From Streptomyces geranii (GTDB lineage Bacteria; Actinomycetota; Actinomycetes; Streptomycetales; Streptomycetaceae): a DNA stretch of 64,000 nucleotides. Location: the NCBI RefSeq assembly GCF_002954775.1, contig NZ_PJME01000017.1, forward strand, positions 62,001 to 126,000, given 5' to 3'. Shown piece after piece: positions 1 to 8,908 of this stretch (the first letter of the stretch is position 1; each line of letters opens with the position of its first letter). Under the pieces are notes generated by a model. The model worked only from the letters and a program-made list of their open reading frames with translations. It ran no database searches and was not told the origin of the DNA. Made by a program: the position numbers and the translations under genes.

Positions 1-1119
1 CGCGTCGTCGAGGAAGGCCTGCATGTCGGTGAGGTACAGGCTGGTGTGGAAGAGGGCGGCGCCGTTGATGACGACCTGGGACAGCGCGGCGAGGGTGGTC
101 TGCACGGCGACGACGGCCAGGGCGGCGACGGCGAGTTCGATCCGGCCGGTCACGGCCAGCCAGGCCAGCGCCGCCCAGGTGAGCACGAGGAAGAGCCCAC
201 CCACCAGGGAGGACACCAGCGCGATACGCAGGGTGCGCGGGGCGACGGCCCGTAGCCGCCGGTCGATGCGTTCGGACAGCGCGCGGTACCAGAACAGCAG
301 GTAGCCGGTCATGCCGTTGGCGCGTACCTCGTCACCGTGCTTGGGCGTGGTGGCCCACCAGCGCATCATGTGGCGTACGTTGCGGTCGGCCACGTTCGCG
401 TAGTGCATCTCGTAGTCGACGCGGGCGGAGAGGACCGCGCCGGTGCCCGCGGGCAGCACGGCCAGGACGAGCAGCGGCACCATCAGCGGGTGGAGCACCG
501 ACAGCACTCCGCTGGCGGCGACCATCCTGATCAGGGCGGACATGAACCGCTGGGCGTCGCTGACCATGACGTGCGTACGCACCACCCCCATCTCCGCCGC
601 CTCCTGCCGGTCGGCGAAGCCGTCCTGAGCGTAGGCGGCGGCCTCAACCCGGCAGACGGCTTCGACGAGGGCCGTATCGGCGTGAGTTGTGAGCGGTGGC
701 GTGATCCTCCGGTCGGCGTACCAGGACACCGCACCGGCGACCCGCCCGCAGGCGGCGGCACCGGCGACGACGAGCAGCGCGGGCAGGGCCTGCTGGAACC
801 GCTCCGCCACGGCGCCGCCCCCGAGGATCGGTTGCATCGCCCGCCCGGTGGCGGTCAGCAGCACGGCGGCGGCCACGCCGGTGACCACCTGGCAGAGCAG
901 CAGCAGAACGACGGCGGCACGGTCGAGCCGCCAGGCCATACGGGCGATGCCGCGCAGCACGGACGGCAACTTGACGCACAGCTGCGTGAAGGACACGTCG
1001 CCCAGCGGGTTGATGGAGTGCTCGCCGCTGTAGACGATCTCCGCGGGTGGGGGTGGCGGAATCTCGGTCTGTGCTTTCTCGGGTCGGGTGCTCTTGGCGT
1101 CCTCGTCGATGGATGTCAA
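1..1119 (-). CDS. ABC transporter, permease part (C-terminus cut off by window edge)
   Basis: Half-transporter of the ABC exporter type, which couples ATP hydrolysis to export across the cytoplasmic membrane. Only the first 373 codons are visible; the nucleotide-binding domain should lie to the left of base 1. The chosen start is TTG at 1119, with GGGGAG about 6 bases upstream. A Pro-rich cytoplasmic arm (residues 15-30) is followed by hydrophobic segments near 68-90, 112-132, 196-226, 298-324 and 329-347. A charged loop with DEVRANG (about 264-269) matches the place of PEVRVHN in the intact exporter at 29376-31436, so the two are probably distant paralogues. The substrate cannot be told. The membrane part is clear; the ATPase is inferred. 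Confidence 0.8.
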   Translation of the reverse strand, partial: MTSIDEDAKSTRPEKAQTEIPPPPPAEIVYSGEHSINPLGDVSFTQLCVKLPSVLRGIARMAWRLDRAAVVLLLLCQVVTGVAAAVLLTATGRAMQPILGGGAVAERFQQALPALLVVAGAAACGRVAGAVSWYADRRITPPLTTHADTALVEAVCRVEAAAYAQDGFADRQEAAEMGVVRTHVMVSDAQRFMSALIRMVAASGVLSVLHPLMVPLLVLAVLPAGTGAVLSARVDYEMHYANVADRNVRHMMRWWATTPKHGDEVRANGMTGYLLFWYRALSERIDRRLRAVAPRTLRIALVSSLVGGLFLVLTWAALAWLAVTGRIELAVAALAVVAVQTTLAALSQVVINGAALFHTSLYLTDMQAFLDDA

Positions 1120-1388
1120 CTGCGCTCCCCTGCAAGGTCGTTGTGAACGAGACCAACTGACGACGCACGGGTCAACGAGAGCAGCGGCGATATCGAACAC
1201 ACGTATTTGAGCCGGAGCGGATTCCGTGCGGTTACGCGACGGGGGTGCCGTGGCAGATGCATCGACCCCTGGGGCGCACGGGTCGACCCCGGGTCCGGGG
1301 GTGGCCGAAACGCCGGGGTCGATGGATGTGTGGCAGATGAGGTTCGGGGCCAGGCTCCTCAGGGAGGGGCGGGAGGCCCGGTCGGGGT

Positions 1389-1823
1389 TCAGTCGAGGCA
1401 GAACTCGTTGCCCTCGATGTCCAGCATCACGAGGCACGACTCGTTGTGCTCGTCGGCGAGCAGCAGTCGCTCACGTGTCGCCCCGAGCGGGATCAGTCGC
1501 GCACACTCGGCTTCGAGCGCGGCGAGACGCTCTTCACCCACGAGTCCGGTGCCGACTCGCACGTCGAGATGCACCCGGTTCTTGACGACCTTGCCCTCCG
1601 GAACACGCTGGAAATACAGTCGCGGGCCGACACCCGTGGGATCACCGCAGACGAACCCCGCACCCTGCCGCTCGGGCGGCAGCGAGCGCTCGTAGTCGGC
1701 CCAGGTCGCGAACCCCTCCGGGGCCGGCGGCACGACGTACCCCAACACCTCGCACCAGAAGCGGGCGACGCGCTCGGGCTCCGCGCAGTCGAAGGTGACC
1801 TGGAACTTCCTGACCGAGGACAT
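1389..1823 (-). CDS. VOC-family (glyoxalase-like) protein
   Basis: A 144-residue protein of the vicinal oxygen chelate fold, Glyoxalase_6 type. It opens with a beta-alpha unit containing FDCAEPERVARFW, the usual start of the fold. A mid-protein RVHLDV strand supplies the typical metal-site His, and the C-terminal strand MLDIEGNEFCL carries the usual GNEFC ending. Length fits a single-chain VOC protein of two half-modules. The ATG at 1823 is preceded by AGGGTG at a good distance. It stands alone between divergent neighbours, so context gives no substrate. Members of this branch are mostly uncharacterised; a role in resistance or small-molecule modification is only a guess. Confidence 0.85.
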   Translation of the reverse strand: MSSVRKFQVTFDCAEPERVARFWCEVLGYVVPPAPEGFATWADYERSLPPERQGAGFVCGDPTGVGPRLYFQRVPEGKVVKNRVHLDVRVGTGLVGEERLAALEAECARLIPLGATRERLLLADEHNESCLVMLDIEGNEFCLD

Positions 1824-1956
1824 CGGCGCACCCTAGCAGGGGGACGGCAGGGGGCCAGTGCGCTCAACTCCAGGTGCGCCAGCTCACCGGCGCGCAGAGC
1901 AGGACGACTCGCTTGGATCACTTTTGCCGACCGGGACTGTCGTCAATGATGGTCAT

Positions 1957-2064
1957 ATGACCAACCGCATCAGTGCGCTGATCTCGGCCTTCGGCGCCCT
2001 TATCAGCGTCCTTCTGCTCGTCCTGGCCGTTCGTGAGTACCGCTCCGGGGCGTCGGCCACCTGA
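1957..2064 (+). CDS. possible 35-residue single-pass membrane peptide
   Basis: A short frame starting at ATG 1957. After MTNRIS comes an uninterrupted hydrophobic stretch (about residues 7-25), then a charged tail beginning REYRSG. This is the profile of a small single-pass membrane peptide. No clear ribosome binding site is seen, and a longer in-frame start exists at 1858. A terminator-like hairpin at 2099-2125 follows directly, which slightly favours a transcribed unit. No family is recognised and expression is unproven. Confidence 0.35.
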   Translation: MTNRISALISAFGALISVLLLVLAVREYRSGASAT

Positions 2065-2098
2065 CGAGCGGCGCCTGAGGCGAAGGGCCCCGGGTATC

Positions 2099-2125
2099 GG
2101 GCGGTGTCGGTGCCGGACACCGCCC
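2099..2125. terminator. hairpin between convergent transcripts
   Basis: Perfect 10-bp arms, GGGCGGTGTC at 2099-2108 and GACACCGCCC at 2116-2125, with a 7-base loop. It lies between the small frame ending at 2064 and the GH43 gene ending at 2167, so it could serve both directions. A smaller hairpin (CGGTT/AACCG, 2147-2159) follows. Confidence 0.65.
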
Positions 2126-2166
2126 GGCACCGACAGCGGGTCAAGTCGGTTCAGAACCGGCCCGCC

Positions 2167-3555
2167 TCAGTACCCCACCCTGAAAGTAGCGTCCTGCCGC
2201 TCAGTAGCCGTAGAAACCGGGTCGATCCGCAGCACGTAATTCGAGTGCCGTATGTACCGCGTCGGGTTGTTGTACGACCGGAACGACGCCCACGAGCTGT
2301 CCGCCAGCCCCGCCGTCCGGTAGAACGTCGCGTCTCCCGCGAACGTCGACGTGCCGTCGTTCACGTCGAGTTGGAGGGCGTAGTTGTAGTGCCGCAGGTA
2401 CCGCGTCGGGTAGTTCACCGACTGGAACGAGACGCCCGTGCTGTCCGCCAGGCCCGGGACCAGTTTCCACTCCGAGTCCGTGTACAGGTCGAAGGGGTAC
2501 TCGTCGATGCGGCCGACGAAGTTCGCGTGGCGGATGTAACGCGCCGGGTAGTTGTACGACTTGAGGCGGTTCCAGGCCGGGGAGCCCCACTTCGCCAGCA
2601 GGTTGGTGTACTCCGTCGCCGTGATCGTCGCCACGCCGCAGTGCTTGGAGTTGACCGGCTGCGTGTACGTCTTCTGGTCCAGTGCCGTCCACGTGCCCGA
2701 GGCCAGGTCCGACGTCTGCCACGCGTAGAAGACGCCGTTCGGGGTGTAGGTGTCTCCCCAGAGGTAATACGTGCTCGACGTCAGCGACTTGAAGACCGTC
2801 GGTGCCTCCGTGCCGCCGTGCGCCACCCCCGCGCTGTACTCCGTGAAGCTCCCGGGGTCCAGGGACGTCGAGCGGGCCGATACCAGCGTCTGGTTCTTCT
2901 TGTAGAAGAGGTAGTTGTAGCCGTTCGCCCCTACCGCCATGTCCCCGTCGATCACGTCATAGCCCGGGTCGAAGAACACCTGCGGTGCCGACGCCGTCAC
3001 GAAGTCGCTCGTGTAGTTGACCATGATGACGTTGTGGCCGCTGGAGTTGACCGACGAGTAGATCACCGCGTACTGGCCCCGCCCCGCGTCCCAGAACGCC
3101 TCCGGTGCCCAGCTGTGGGTGGTCATGTCGTGGAGTTTCAGGCGGCGGTAGCCGGTGAAGGTGCGCAGGTCGGCCGAGTCCCAGACGTGGATGTACTGGC
3201 TGTTGTACGACCAGTCCGTGCCCTTGAGGTCGGTCGCGATGACGACGAACGTGCCGTCCTGCTTCCGCATGAGGAACGGGTCCCGCAGACCGAGCGCGCC
3301 CGCGGTCGGGGTGACCACCGGGTCGTTCTGGTTCAGCGGCGTCCAGTTGAGGGAGTCGGTGCTCACGGCCAGGTGCAGGCCGTAGTCCGTGCCCAGGCCC
3401 AGGCTCGTCGACTCGGTGAAATAGCACATCACGTACGCCGAGTCGGCCGCGTGGGCGGTGCCGGCGCCCAGGGTCAGCACGCCGGACACGGCCAGGGGGG
3501 TTGTGGCGGCCATGCCGAGGAAGAGACGGCGGGAAGGCTGGGGTCTTGCGCTCAT
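2167..3555 (-). CDS. secreted GH43-family glycosidase with AbfB (CBM42) domain
   Basis: A 462-residue exported enzyme expected to cleave arabinose- or xylose-containing plant polysaccharide. The start ATG at 3555 has GGAGAC upstream; longer upstream codons do not look coding. The N-terminus SRRLFLG is a twin-arginine (Tat) signal ending in an AHA-type cleavage site. The five-bladed GH43 region (about 40-320) shows LRDPF (base Asp) and GTEAPTVF (candidate acid Glu). The C-terminal third (about 325-462) holds three repeats of the N-x-P-x-RY-x-RH type, the beta-trefoil arabinose-binding AbfB fold. It is monocistronic. Whether the activity is arabinofuranosidase or another GH43 type is not fixed by the sequence alone. 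Confidence 0.9.
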   Translation of the reverse strand: MSARPQPSRRLFLGMAATTPLAVSGVLTLGAGTAHAADSAYVMCYFTESTSLGLGTDYGLHLAVSTDSLNWTPLNQNDPVVTPTAGALGLRDPFLMRKQDGTFVVIATDLKGTDWSYNSQYIHVWDSADLRTFTGYRRLKLHDMTTHSWAPEAFWDAGRGQYAVIYSSVNSSGHNVIMVNYTSDFVTASAPQVFFDPGYDVIDGDMAVGANGYNYLFYKKNQTLVSARSTSLDPGSFTEYSAGVAHGGTEAPTVFKSLTSSTYYLWGDTYTPNGVFYAWQTSDLASGTWTALDQKTYTQPVNSKHCGVATITATEYTNLLAKWGSPAWNRLKSYNYPARYIRHANFVGRIDEYPFDLYTDSEWKLVPGLADSTGVSFQSVNYPTRYLRHYNYALQLDVNDGTSTFAGDATFYRTAGLADSSWASFRSYNNPTRYIRHSNYVLRIDPVSTATERQDATFRVGY

Positions 3556-3830
3556 CTTTGTCTCCAAGCGGGGGTGGATGCGGGTCCGGGAGCGGAGTGA
3601 GCGGCTGCGTGAATTCCATGCGAAGGGAGACGTGAAGTACGCAGTCACGTAAGCGAATTGGCCGAAATTTCGAACTCGGTTCGGAAAGTCGATCAGAAGG
3701 TAGATCGCACCACCCTGCTCGTCAATCACTCCGGCAATGCTGTGGGGATTCTTTGCGCACAACCCTGCGTGCCCCTCGCCGTCGCCACCGGGCGGAACCG
3801 GCGGCCACTCTGACGAGGGGCCCCGAGCGC

Positions 3831-3956
3831 TCCTTCGTCTACACAGCGGCGCCGGGTCGGACCAACAAGGCGAAAGTCGACGCGACGATCGATGGCGGCC
3901 CCGGCAAGGACGCCCTCAGCGGTGGCCCCGGCCGCAACGTCGTCCACCAGGACTGA
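3831..3956 (+). pseudogene. remnant of RTX-like calcium-binding protein
   Basis: About 41 codons in frame, ending at TGA 3954-3956. The segment reads FVYTAAPGRTNKA, then DGGPGKDALSGGPGRNVV and HQD. The GGxGxD nonapeptides are hemolysin-type calcium-binding repeats, and the GG-x-GRNVV-HQD end matches the end of a secreted calcium-binding protein family common in Streptomyces. The first part resembles the region just after the signal peptide of that family. The many repeats that belong between them are missing and no start or signal peptide is seen, so this looks like an internally deleted gene. Bases 3556-3830 hold nothing else recognisable. Confidence 0.6.
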
Positions 3957-4062
3957 CGACCCCGGCGGCACCCTTCCGGCCAGGGGCGGACCCCGTATCG
4001 GAGTACGATGATCCGACCCGCGGCGGAGCACCCGGCGGCGGGTTCCGTAGCTGAGGAGATGC

Positions 4063-4635
4063 GTGACCGTGGCTGCCCGACGGCTTCCCTCATCGGTCTG
4101 GGTCACCGGTCTGACCGTGGGCGCCGTCGCTGTCGTCGCCGTGCTGGCCGTCAAGGCCGAGCAGGGGCCGCAGCCCCACGCCACCGCCGCCGCCAGACCC
4201 AGCGCGTCCGCCTCGGCGCAGCCCTCCGCCAAGCCCAGCCAGGCCGCCGCGCCGGGCGTGCCCGACGGGTCGGGGGCCGGGCGGCGGGTCGTCTACTCGC
4301 TCGGGCAGAAGCGGGTCTGGCTCGTCGACGCGAGCGAGCAGACCCGGCGTACGTTCGCGGTGTGGCCGGGGTCGGTGAGCCCGGCGCCGGGGACGTACGC
4401 GGTCGGACAGCGCGACGCGGCCCGTACCGGCTCCGACGGGGTCGCCATCGAGCACGTCATGTTCTTCGCCACCGGCTCCGGGCTCTCGATCGCCTTCTCC
4501 AACGCCGTCGACGGCGCCTCGCCGCAGCCCGCGTCCGCAGGCGTGCAGACGGGCGGCATCCGCATGTCCAAGGCGGACGGCACCGCCCTGTGGGCCTTCG
4601 GCGACACGGGCACCGAGGTGACGGTCGTCAAGTAG
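4063..4635 (+). CDS. membrane-anchored YkuD/L,D-transpeptidase-like protein lacking the catalytic Cys
   Basis: A 190-residue protein. The start GTG at 4063 follows GAGGAGAT. One hydrophobic segment (about 12-30) acts as anchor or uncleaved signal, followed by an Ala/Ser/Pro linker (38-70). The rest looks like the YkuD beta-sandwich: KRVWLVD (83-89), then WPGSVSPAPGTY (101-112), then VQTGGIRMSKADG (161-173). In true L,D-transpeptidases this last motif is S-H-G-C-I/R-x; here His and Cys are Thr and Gly, and the whole protein has no Cys. Cross-linking activity is therefore unlikely; peptidoglycan binding or a regulatory role is possible. It is convergent with the DUF2165 gene. Confidence 0.75.
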   Translation: MTVAARRLPSSVWVTGLTVGAVAVVAVLAVKAEQGPQPHATAAARPSASASAQPSAKPSQAAAPGVPDGSGAGRRVVYSLGQKRVWLVDASEQTRRTFAVWPGSVSPAPGTYAVGQRDAARTGSDGVAIEHVMFFATGSGLSIAFSNAVDGASPQPASAGVQTGGIRMSKADGTALWAFGDTGTEVTVVK

Positions 4636-4656
4636 GCCCACAGACGGCGCGGTTGC

Positions 4657-5205
4657 CTACGACTCGTCGTCGGCAGTCCGGGGTGCGGTGGCGCCCGGCA
4701 GATGGATCACCAGCAGCACCACCCCGCTCAGCAGGAACACCCGCGTCGCCGCGTCCAGCCCGTTCCAGTCCTCCGACTGCCACATCGCGAACCACTCCCC
4801 GCCGATCGCGATGAACCCGGCGCCGAACAGCAGCATCAGCATCAGCAGGCCGTACGTCGACACCCGCCGCGCCCGTTCGACGTCGCGGCGCACCCACAGC
4901 CACGTACCGGCGACCAGGACGAGGGCGGCGAGCGTCTCCCACGCGATGATCGCCACGTACGCCGTGTCCTGGAGGCCCTTCGACGTGATCGCCCGCCACA
5001 TCAGGTCGTCGTCCTTGAACGTCGTGTCCATCGCGAGGACATGGCGCACGAACTGCTGGTTCGAGTCGAAGTCCGTGATGTTGCCCAGCGCGACCAGGGC
5101 CGTGTAGAGGGCGAGCGTCGCCGTCAGGAGGGTCGCGGCGAGGGTGAGCGCGGTGCGGGTGGGGGGTGAGGTACGGGTGGGGTGGGGGGTACCTGTTGTG
5201 GTCAT
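4657..5205 (-). CDS. DUF2165-family integral membrane protein
   Basis: A 182-residue protein matching the DUF2165 (predicted small integral membrane protein) family. Four hydrophobic segments are visible near residues 18-40, 82-103, 116-137 and 155-172. The loop between the first two carries the typical F-V-x-H-V-L-x-MDT and W-RAI motifs, and GGEWFAMWQS precedes the last segment. The start ATG at 5205 is the only sensible one. Function of the family is unknown. Its promoter region (5206-5315) is shared with the divergent STAND/TPR gene. Confidence 0.88.
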   Translation of the reverse strand: MTTTGTPHPTRTSPPTRTALTLAATLLTATLALYTALVALGNITDFDSNQQFVRHVLAMDTTFKDDDLMWRAITSKGLQDTAYVAIIAWETLAALVLVAGTWLWVRRDVERARRVSTYGLLMLMLLFGAGFIAIGGEWFAMWQSEDWNGLDAATRVFLLSGVVLLVIHLPGATAPRTADDES

Positions 5206-5315
5206 GGCATAACTCTATGGATTCGTTCGGGCCCCGTCTTCTCGTTACTCGCCGGGTAGTTGGGCCAGACTGTGTACGAGCCATCAGTCCCGTCCGGACC
5301 CGAGGAGACCCGCCG

Positions 5316-8300
5316 ATGCCCCAGCCGTCGCGCCCGTCGATGCGGCAGCTGATCCAGCAGCGCAGACGCGCCGGTTTCGTCGGCCGCGGTGCCGAACGGG
5401 CCGCTTTCCGGGCCAACTTCGAGCTGCCGCCGGACGACGAACGCCACCGTTTCCGCTTCCATGTGCACGGCAACGCCGGCGTCGGAAAGACCTTCCTGGT
5501 ACGGGAGTTGGAGCAGCAGGCCAAGGAACGCGGCGCGCTCACCGCGTACGTCGACGAGGGCGTCGGCAGTGTGCCGGAGGCGCTGGCGGTGATGTGCCGT
5601 CAGTTCGCCGCACAGGGACGGCGGTTCAAGGAACTGGAGCGGCTGCTCGCGGCCCACCGGGAGCGCCGGCACGAGGCCGAGTCCGCCGTCGCGAGCCTCG
5701 AAAGCCTCGAACCGCAGCCCGAGGGGCCCTCCACCGGGAGTCTGACCGTCGCCCGGATGGGGCTCGTCGGGGCCGGACTCATCCCGGTCGTGGGGCCGTT
5801 CGCCGGCGCCCTCGACGCCGACCGGATCGCCCAGGGCGCCGACCGGGTACGGGCCGGGATCGCCGCCCGACTGCGCAACCAGGACGACGTCCAGCTCGTC
5901 CTCGCACCCGAGCGCGTTCTCACCCCGTTGCTCCTCGCCGAACTGGACGACATCTGCTCGGCCGTGCCCTGGATCGTCCTGTTCCTCGACACCTACGAGC
6001 GCACCGGGCCGTTCCTCGACGGCTGGCTGCACGACATCATGACCACCGACCGCTACGGCGACCTCTCCTTCCCCGCCAACCTCGTCCTCGTCACCGCCGG
6101 TCAACTCCCCTTCGACACCGGGCGCTGGGGCGGCTTCGCCGACTTCGTCACCGAGGTGCCGCTCGGGCCGTTCACCGAGGCCGAGGCGCGCGGCCTGCTC
6201 GCCGACCGGGGCGTGACGGACGAGCCGGTCGTCGAGGAGGTGCTGCGGCTCACCGGCGGGCTGCCGGTGCTGGTGTCGACCCTCGCCGAGGCCCGCCCCA
6301 CCGACCCGGACGACATCGGCGACCCGAGCGCGACCGCCGTGGGCCGGTTCCTGAAGTGGGAGACCGACCCGGTGCGGCAGGCCACCGCGCTCGCCTGCGC
6401 ACTGCCCCGGCGGCTGGACGCGGACATCTTCCGGGCCGCCCTGCCCGTCCTCGGCCTGACCGGCGACGAGACCGAACTCGACCTGCTCTTCGGGTGGTTG
6501 AGATCGCTGCCGTTCGTCGACGACCGCGGCGACCGCGGCCGGATCCAGTACCACGCCGTCGTACGGGCCCCGATGCTCAGGCTGCAGCGCCGACGCTCCC
6601 CGCGGCGCTGGACCGAGCAGCACACCGGGCTCGCCGGGACCTTCGCCCGCTGGCGTGGAGAGGCAGAAGTGCCGCTTCCTGCCGATGAGTTGTGGGCCAC
6701 GGAGGAGTGGCGGGAGCTGCGGCTTGCGGAGTCGTACCACCTGCTGTGCGCGTCCCCGCGCACCGCGCTGCCCGGCGTCCTGCGGGACGTCGTCGACGCC
6801 TGCGACCAGGGAGAGGTGGTCGCCCGGCGCTGGGCGCGCGTCCTGGTGGAGGCGGGCGACGACAACGAGGCGCCGGTCGTGGGCCGTTGGGGCCGCGACC
6901 TGCTCGCCGCCCTCGCCTCGCCCGGGACCGCAGAGCCCGGCGAGGCGGGCGGAGAGGGCGGCGAGAGCGGCGAGAGTGCCTACGGAACCGCCGGCGGCGG
7001 TGACGGCGGTGTGCTCGGCGCCCTCGCGCTCCTGCTGAACCGGGGCGGCCTCGACGCGCGCGGCCAGGCCGTCGCCCGCATGCTGCGCGGACGCGAACTG
7101 CGACTGGGCCGGGAGTACGGCAAGGCACTCGGCGAGTACGAGCAAGCCGTCGCCCTGGACCCGGAGTTGGAGCGCGCCTACTACGGCCGGGGCGTCACCC
7201 GCGCCGAACAGCGCGACTACGCCGCGGCCGTCGCCGACCTCGACCGCGCCGACGAACTCGCCCCCGACACCGCCCGCATCCTCTTCGTACGCGGCGACTA
7301 CCACCGCATCCTCGGGCATCACGAGGAGGCCGTCCGTGATCTGGACCGGGCCGTCGTCCTCGGGCCCGACCTCGCCGGTGCCTGGGCCTCCCGGGGTGTC
7401 ACCCGGCACGGCACCGGTGACACCGAGCGCGCCCTCGCCGATCTCGACCGGGCCCTCGAACTGGACCCCGAGCACGTGTGGGCGCTGGTCCGGCGGGCCC
7501 GGGTGCACCGTTCGCGCGGCGAGCAGGCCGGTCAACTCGCCGATCTGGACCGGGCGGTGGCCCTCGGGCCGGAGCTGGCCTGGGTCGCGTGCGAGCGCGG
7601 TGACGCGCTGCGGGTCGCCGACCGCGACGCCGAGGCCCTCGCCGACTACGACCGCGCCCTCGAACTCGACCCGGAGTACGCGTCCGCGTACGCCAGCCGG
7701 GGCGTCTCGCGCAGCCGGCTCGGGCGGCACGCGGAGGCGCTGGCGGATCTGGGCCGGGCGCTGGAGCTGTATCCGGCGTACGCCTGGGCGCTGGTGCAGC
7801 GTTCGGTGGTGCACCGGCGGGCCGACGGGTACGAGGCGTCGTACGAGGACGCCGACCGGGCCGTCGAACTGGAGCCGGAGAGCGCGTGGGCGCTGTGGAA
7901 CCGGGGTGAGGCGCTGCGCTGCCTCGGCCGCTTCGGCCCTGCCCGCGCCGACCTGGACCGGGCGCTCACACTGTCCCCGGACAGCGTGTGGGCGATCGGC
8001 TGCCGGGGCGCCGTACTGCATGAACTGCGGTTGTACGGCGAGGCGTTGGCTGATCTGGACCGGGCGGTCGCGCTCGATCCTGGCGGCGCCTGGCATCTGA
8101 TGCGGCGGATCATGACGCTGCTGGCGGTGGGCCGCCCCGAGGACGCCCGCGCCGACCTCGGCCGCTTCCTCGTGATCGGCGACGACCTGGCCTGGGCGCA
8201 CCACACCCTCGCGCAGATCCAGCTGCTGGACGGGCGCCCCGAGGACGCGGCGGCGGCGCTCGCGGAGGCCGCGCGGCACGGGCTTGCCGAGCCCGCCGGT

Positions 8301-8744
8301 CTTGAGGAACTGGCCCGCACCCAGCGCAGGGCGGGGGAGTGGGCGGCGGCGCGTGAGACCGCGCAGCGGATGCGCGTCCTGCACGAGGCGGGCGGCGCCT
8401 TCTGCCTGGCCCTCGCGGTCGGCGGCGAGCGGGGCACGGCGGCGGCCCGCCCGATCTGGCGCGAGGCGGACCGGCTGGCCACCGGCTGGGACCTCACCGA
8501 GGGCGCCTCCGACTTCCTGCACGCGGTGATCGCGGCGGGCCTCGGCGACTGGGCCGACCTGGACAGACGCCTCGGCAGTCTGCTCACCGGGACCCGGGAG
8601 TGGGTCGACGTGGCCTGGCTGGCCGACCTGCTGAACGAGCTGGCCGAGGCGCCGGGCACCCCTGCGGCGGACGGCGAGCGGATCGCCGTACGGCTGGCGC
8701 GGGTGCGGGAGGCGCGGGAGCGGATCAGACGGCGGTACGCGTAG
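5316..8744 (+). CDS. STAND-type P-loop ATPase with long TPR array
   Basis: A 1142-residue cytoplasmic protein. The start ATG at 5316 follows GAGGAGACC; in-frame codons upstream look non-coding. An N-terminal FVGRGAE motif (21-27) leads to a Walker A GNAGVGKT (52-59) and a Walker B VLFLDTYE (221-228), the arrangement of STAND NTPases. A helical region (about 330-540) and a Gly/Glu-rich linker (about 545-565) follow. From about 590 to 990 there are roughly eleven TPR units, many with the consensus AL-DLDRALELDPE. Such proteins act as ligand-triggered oligomerising switches. No effector domain is fused to it; the next gene is an ADP-ribosylglycohydrolase-like protein and may be the partner. Regulatory or defence roles are both possible. 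Confidence 0.9.
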   Translation: MPQPSRPSMRQLIQQRRRAGFVGRGAERAAFRANFELPPDDERHRFRFHVHGNAGVGKTFLVRELEQQAKERGALTAYVDEGVGSVPEALAVMCRQFAAQGRRFKELERLLAAHRERRHEAESAVASLESLEPQPEGPSTGSLTVARMGLVGAGLIPVVGPFAGALDADRIAQGADRVRAGIAARLRNQDDVQLVLAPERVLTPLLLAELDDICSAVPWIVLFLDTYERTGPFLDGWLHDIMTTDRYGDLSFPANLVLVTAGQLPFDTGRWGGFADFVTEVPLGPFTEAEARGLLADRGVTDEPVVEEVLRLTGGLPVLVSTLAEARPTDPDDIGDPSATAVGRFLKWETDPVRQATALACALPRRLDADIFRAALPVLGLTGDETELDLLFGWLRSLPFVDDRGDRGRIQYHAVVRAPMLRLQRRRSPRRWTEQHTGLAGTFARWRGEAEVPLPADELWATEEWRELRLAESYHLLCASPRTALPGVLRDVVDACDQGEVVARRWARVLVEAGDDNEAPVVGRWGRDLLAALASPGTAEPGEAGGEGGESGESAYGTAGGGDGGVLGALALLLNRGGLDARGQAVARMLRGRELRLGREYGKALGEYEQAVALDPELERAYYGRGVTRAEQRDYAAAVADLDRADELAPDTARILFVRGDYHRILGHHEEAVRDLDRAVVLGPDLAGAWASRGVTRHGTGDTERALADLDRALELDPEHVWALVRRARVHRSRGEQAGQLADLDRAVALGPELAWVACERGDALRVADRDAEALADYDRALELDPEYASAYASRGVSRSRLGRHAEALADLGRALELYPAYAWALVQRSVVHRRADGYEASYEDADRAVELEPESAWALWNRGEALRCLGRFGPARADLDRALTLSPDSVWAIGCRGAVLHELRLYGEALADLDRAVALDPGGAWHLMRRIMTLLAVGRPEDARADLGRFLVIGDDLAWAHHTLAQIQLLDGRPEDAAAALAEAARHGLAEPAGLEELARTQRRAGEWAAARETAQRMRVLHEAGGAFCLALAVGGERGTAAARPIWREADRLATGWDLTEGASDFLHAVIAAGLGDWADLDRRLGSLLTGTREWVDVAWLADLLNELAEAPGTPAADGERIAVRLARVREARERIRRRYA

Positions 8745-8908
8745 CGCCGTGAGGCCTGAGCGGCGGTGACGTAAAAGGCATGTAGGGGATCACTCGTGCC
8801 CAGTCATGCCACATTCCGCATACCAATCCGGCCCCTGAACAGACGGTTCCCGGTCGATTACAGTGCTGAGCTGTCGATCGTACGAACGGTTCTGTGAGGG
8901 AGTCCGAG

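Noticed and set aside
5202..8522. A 1106-codon open frame antisense to the STAND/TPR gene
   Set aside because: Stop codons are rare in opposite frames of very GC-rich genes; composition is Arg/Gly/Pro-biased, there is no family motif, and the sense gene has clear domains.
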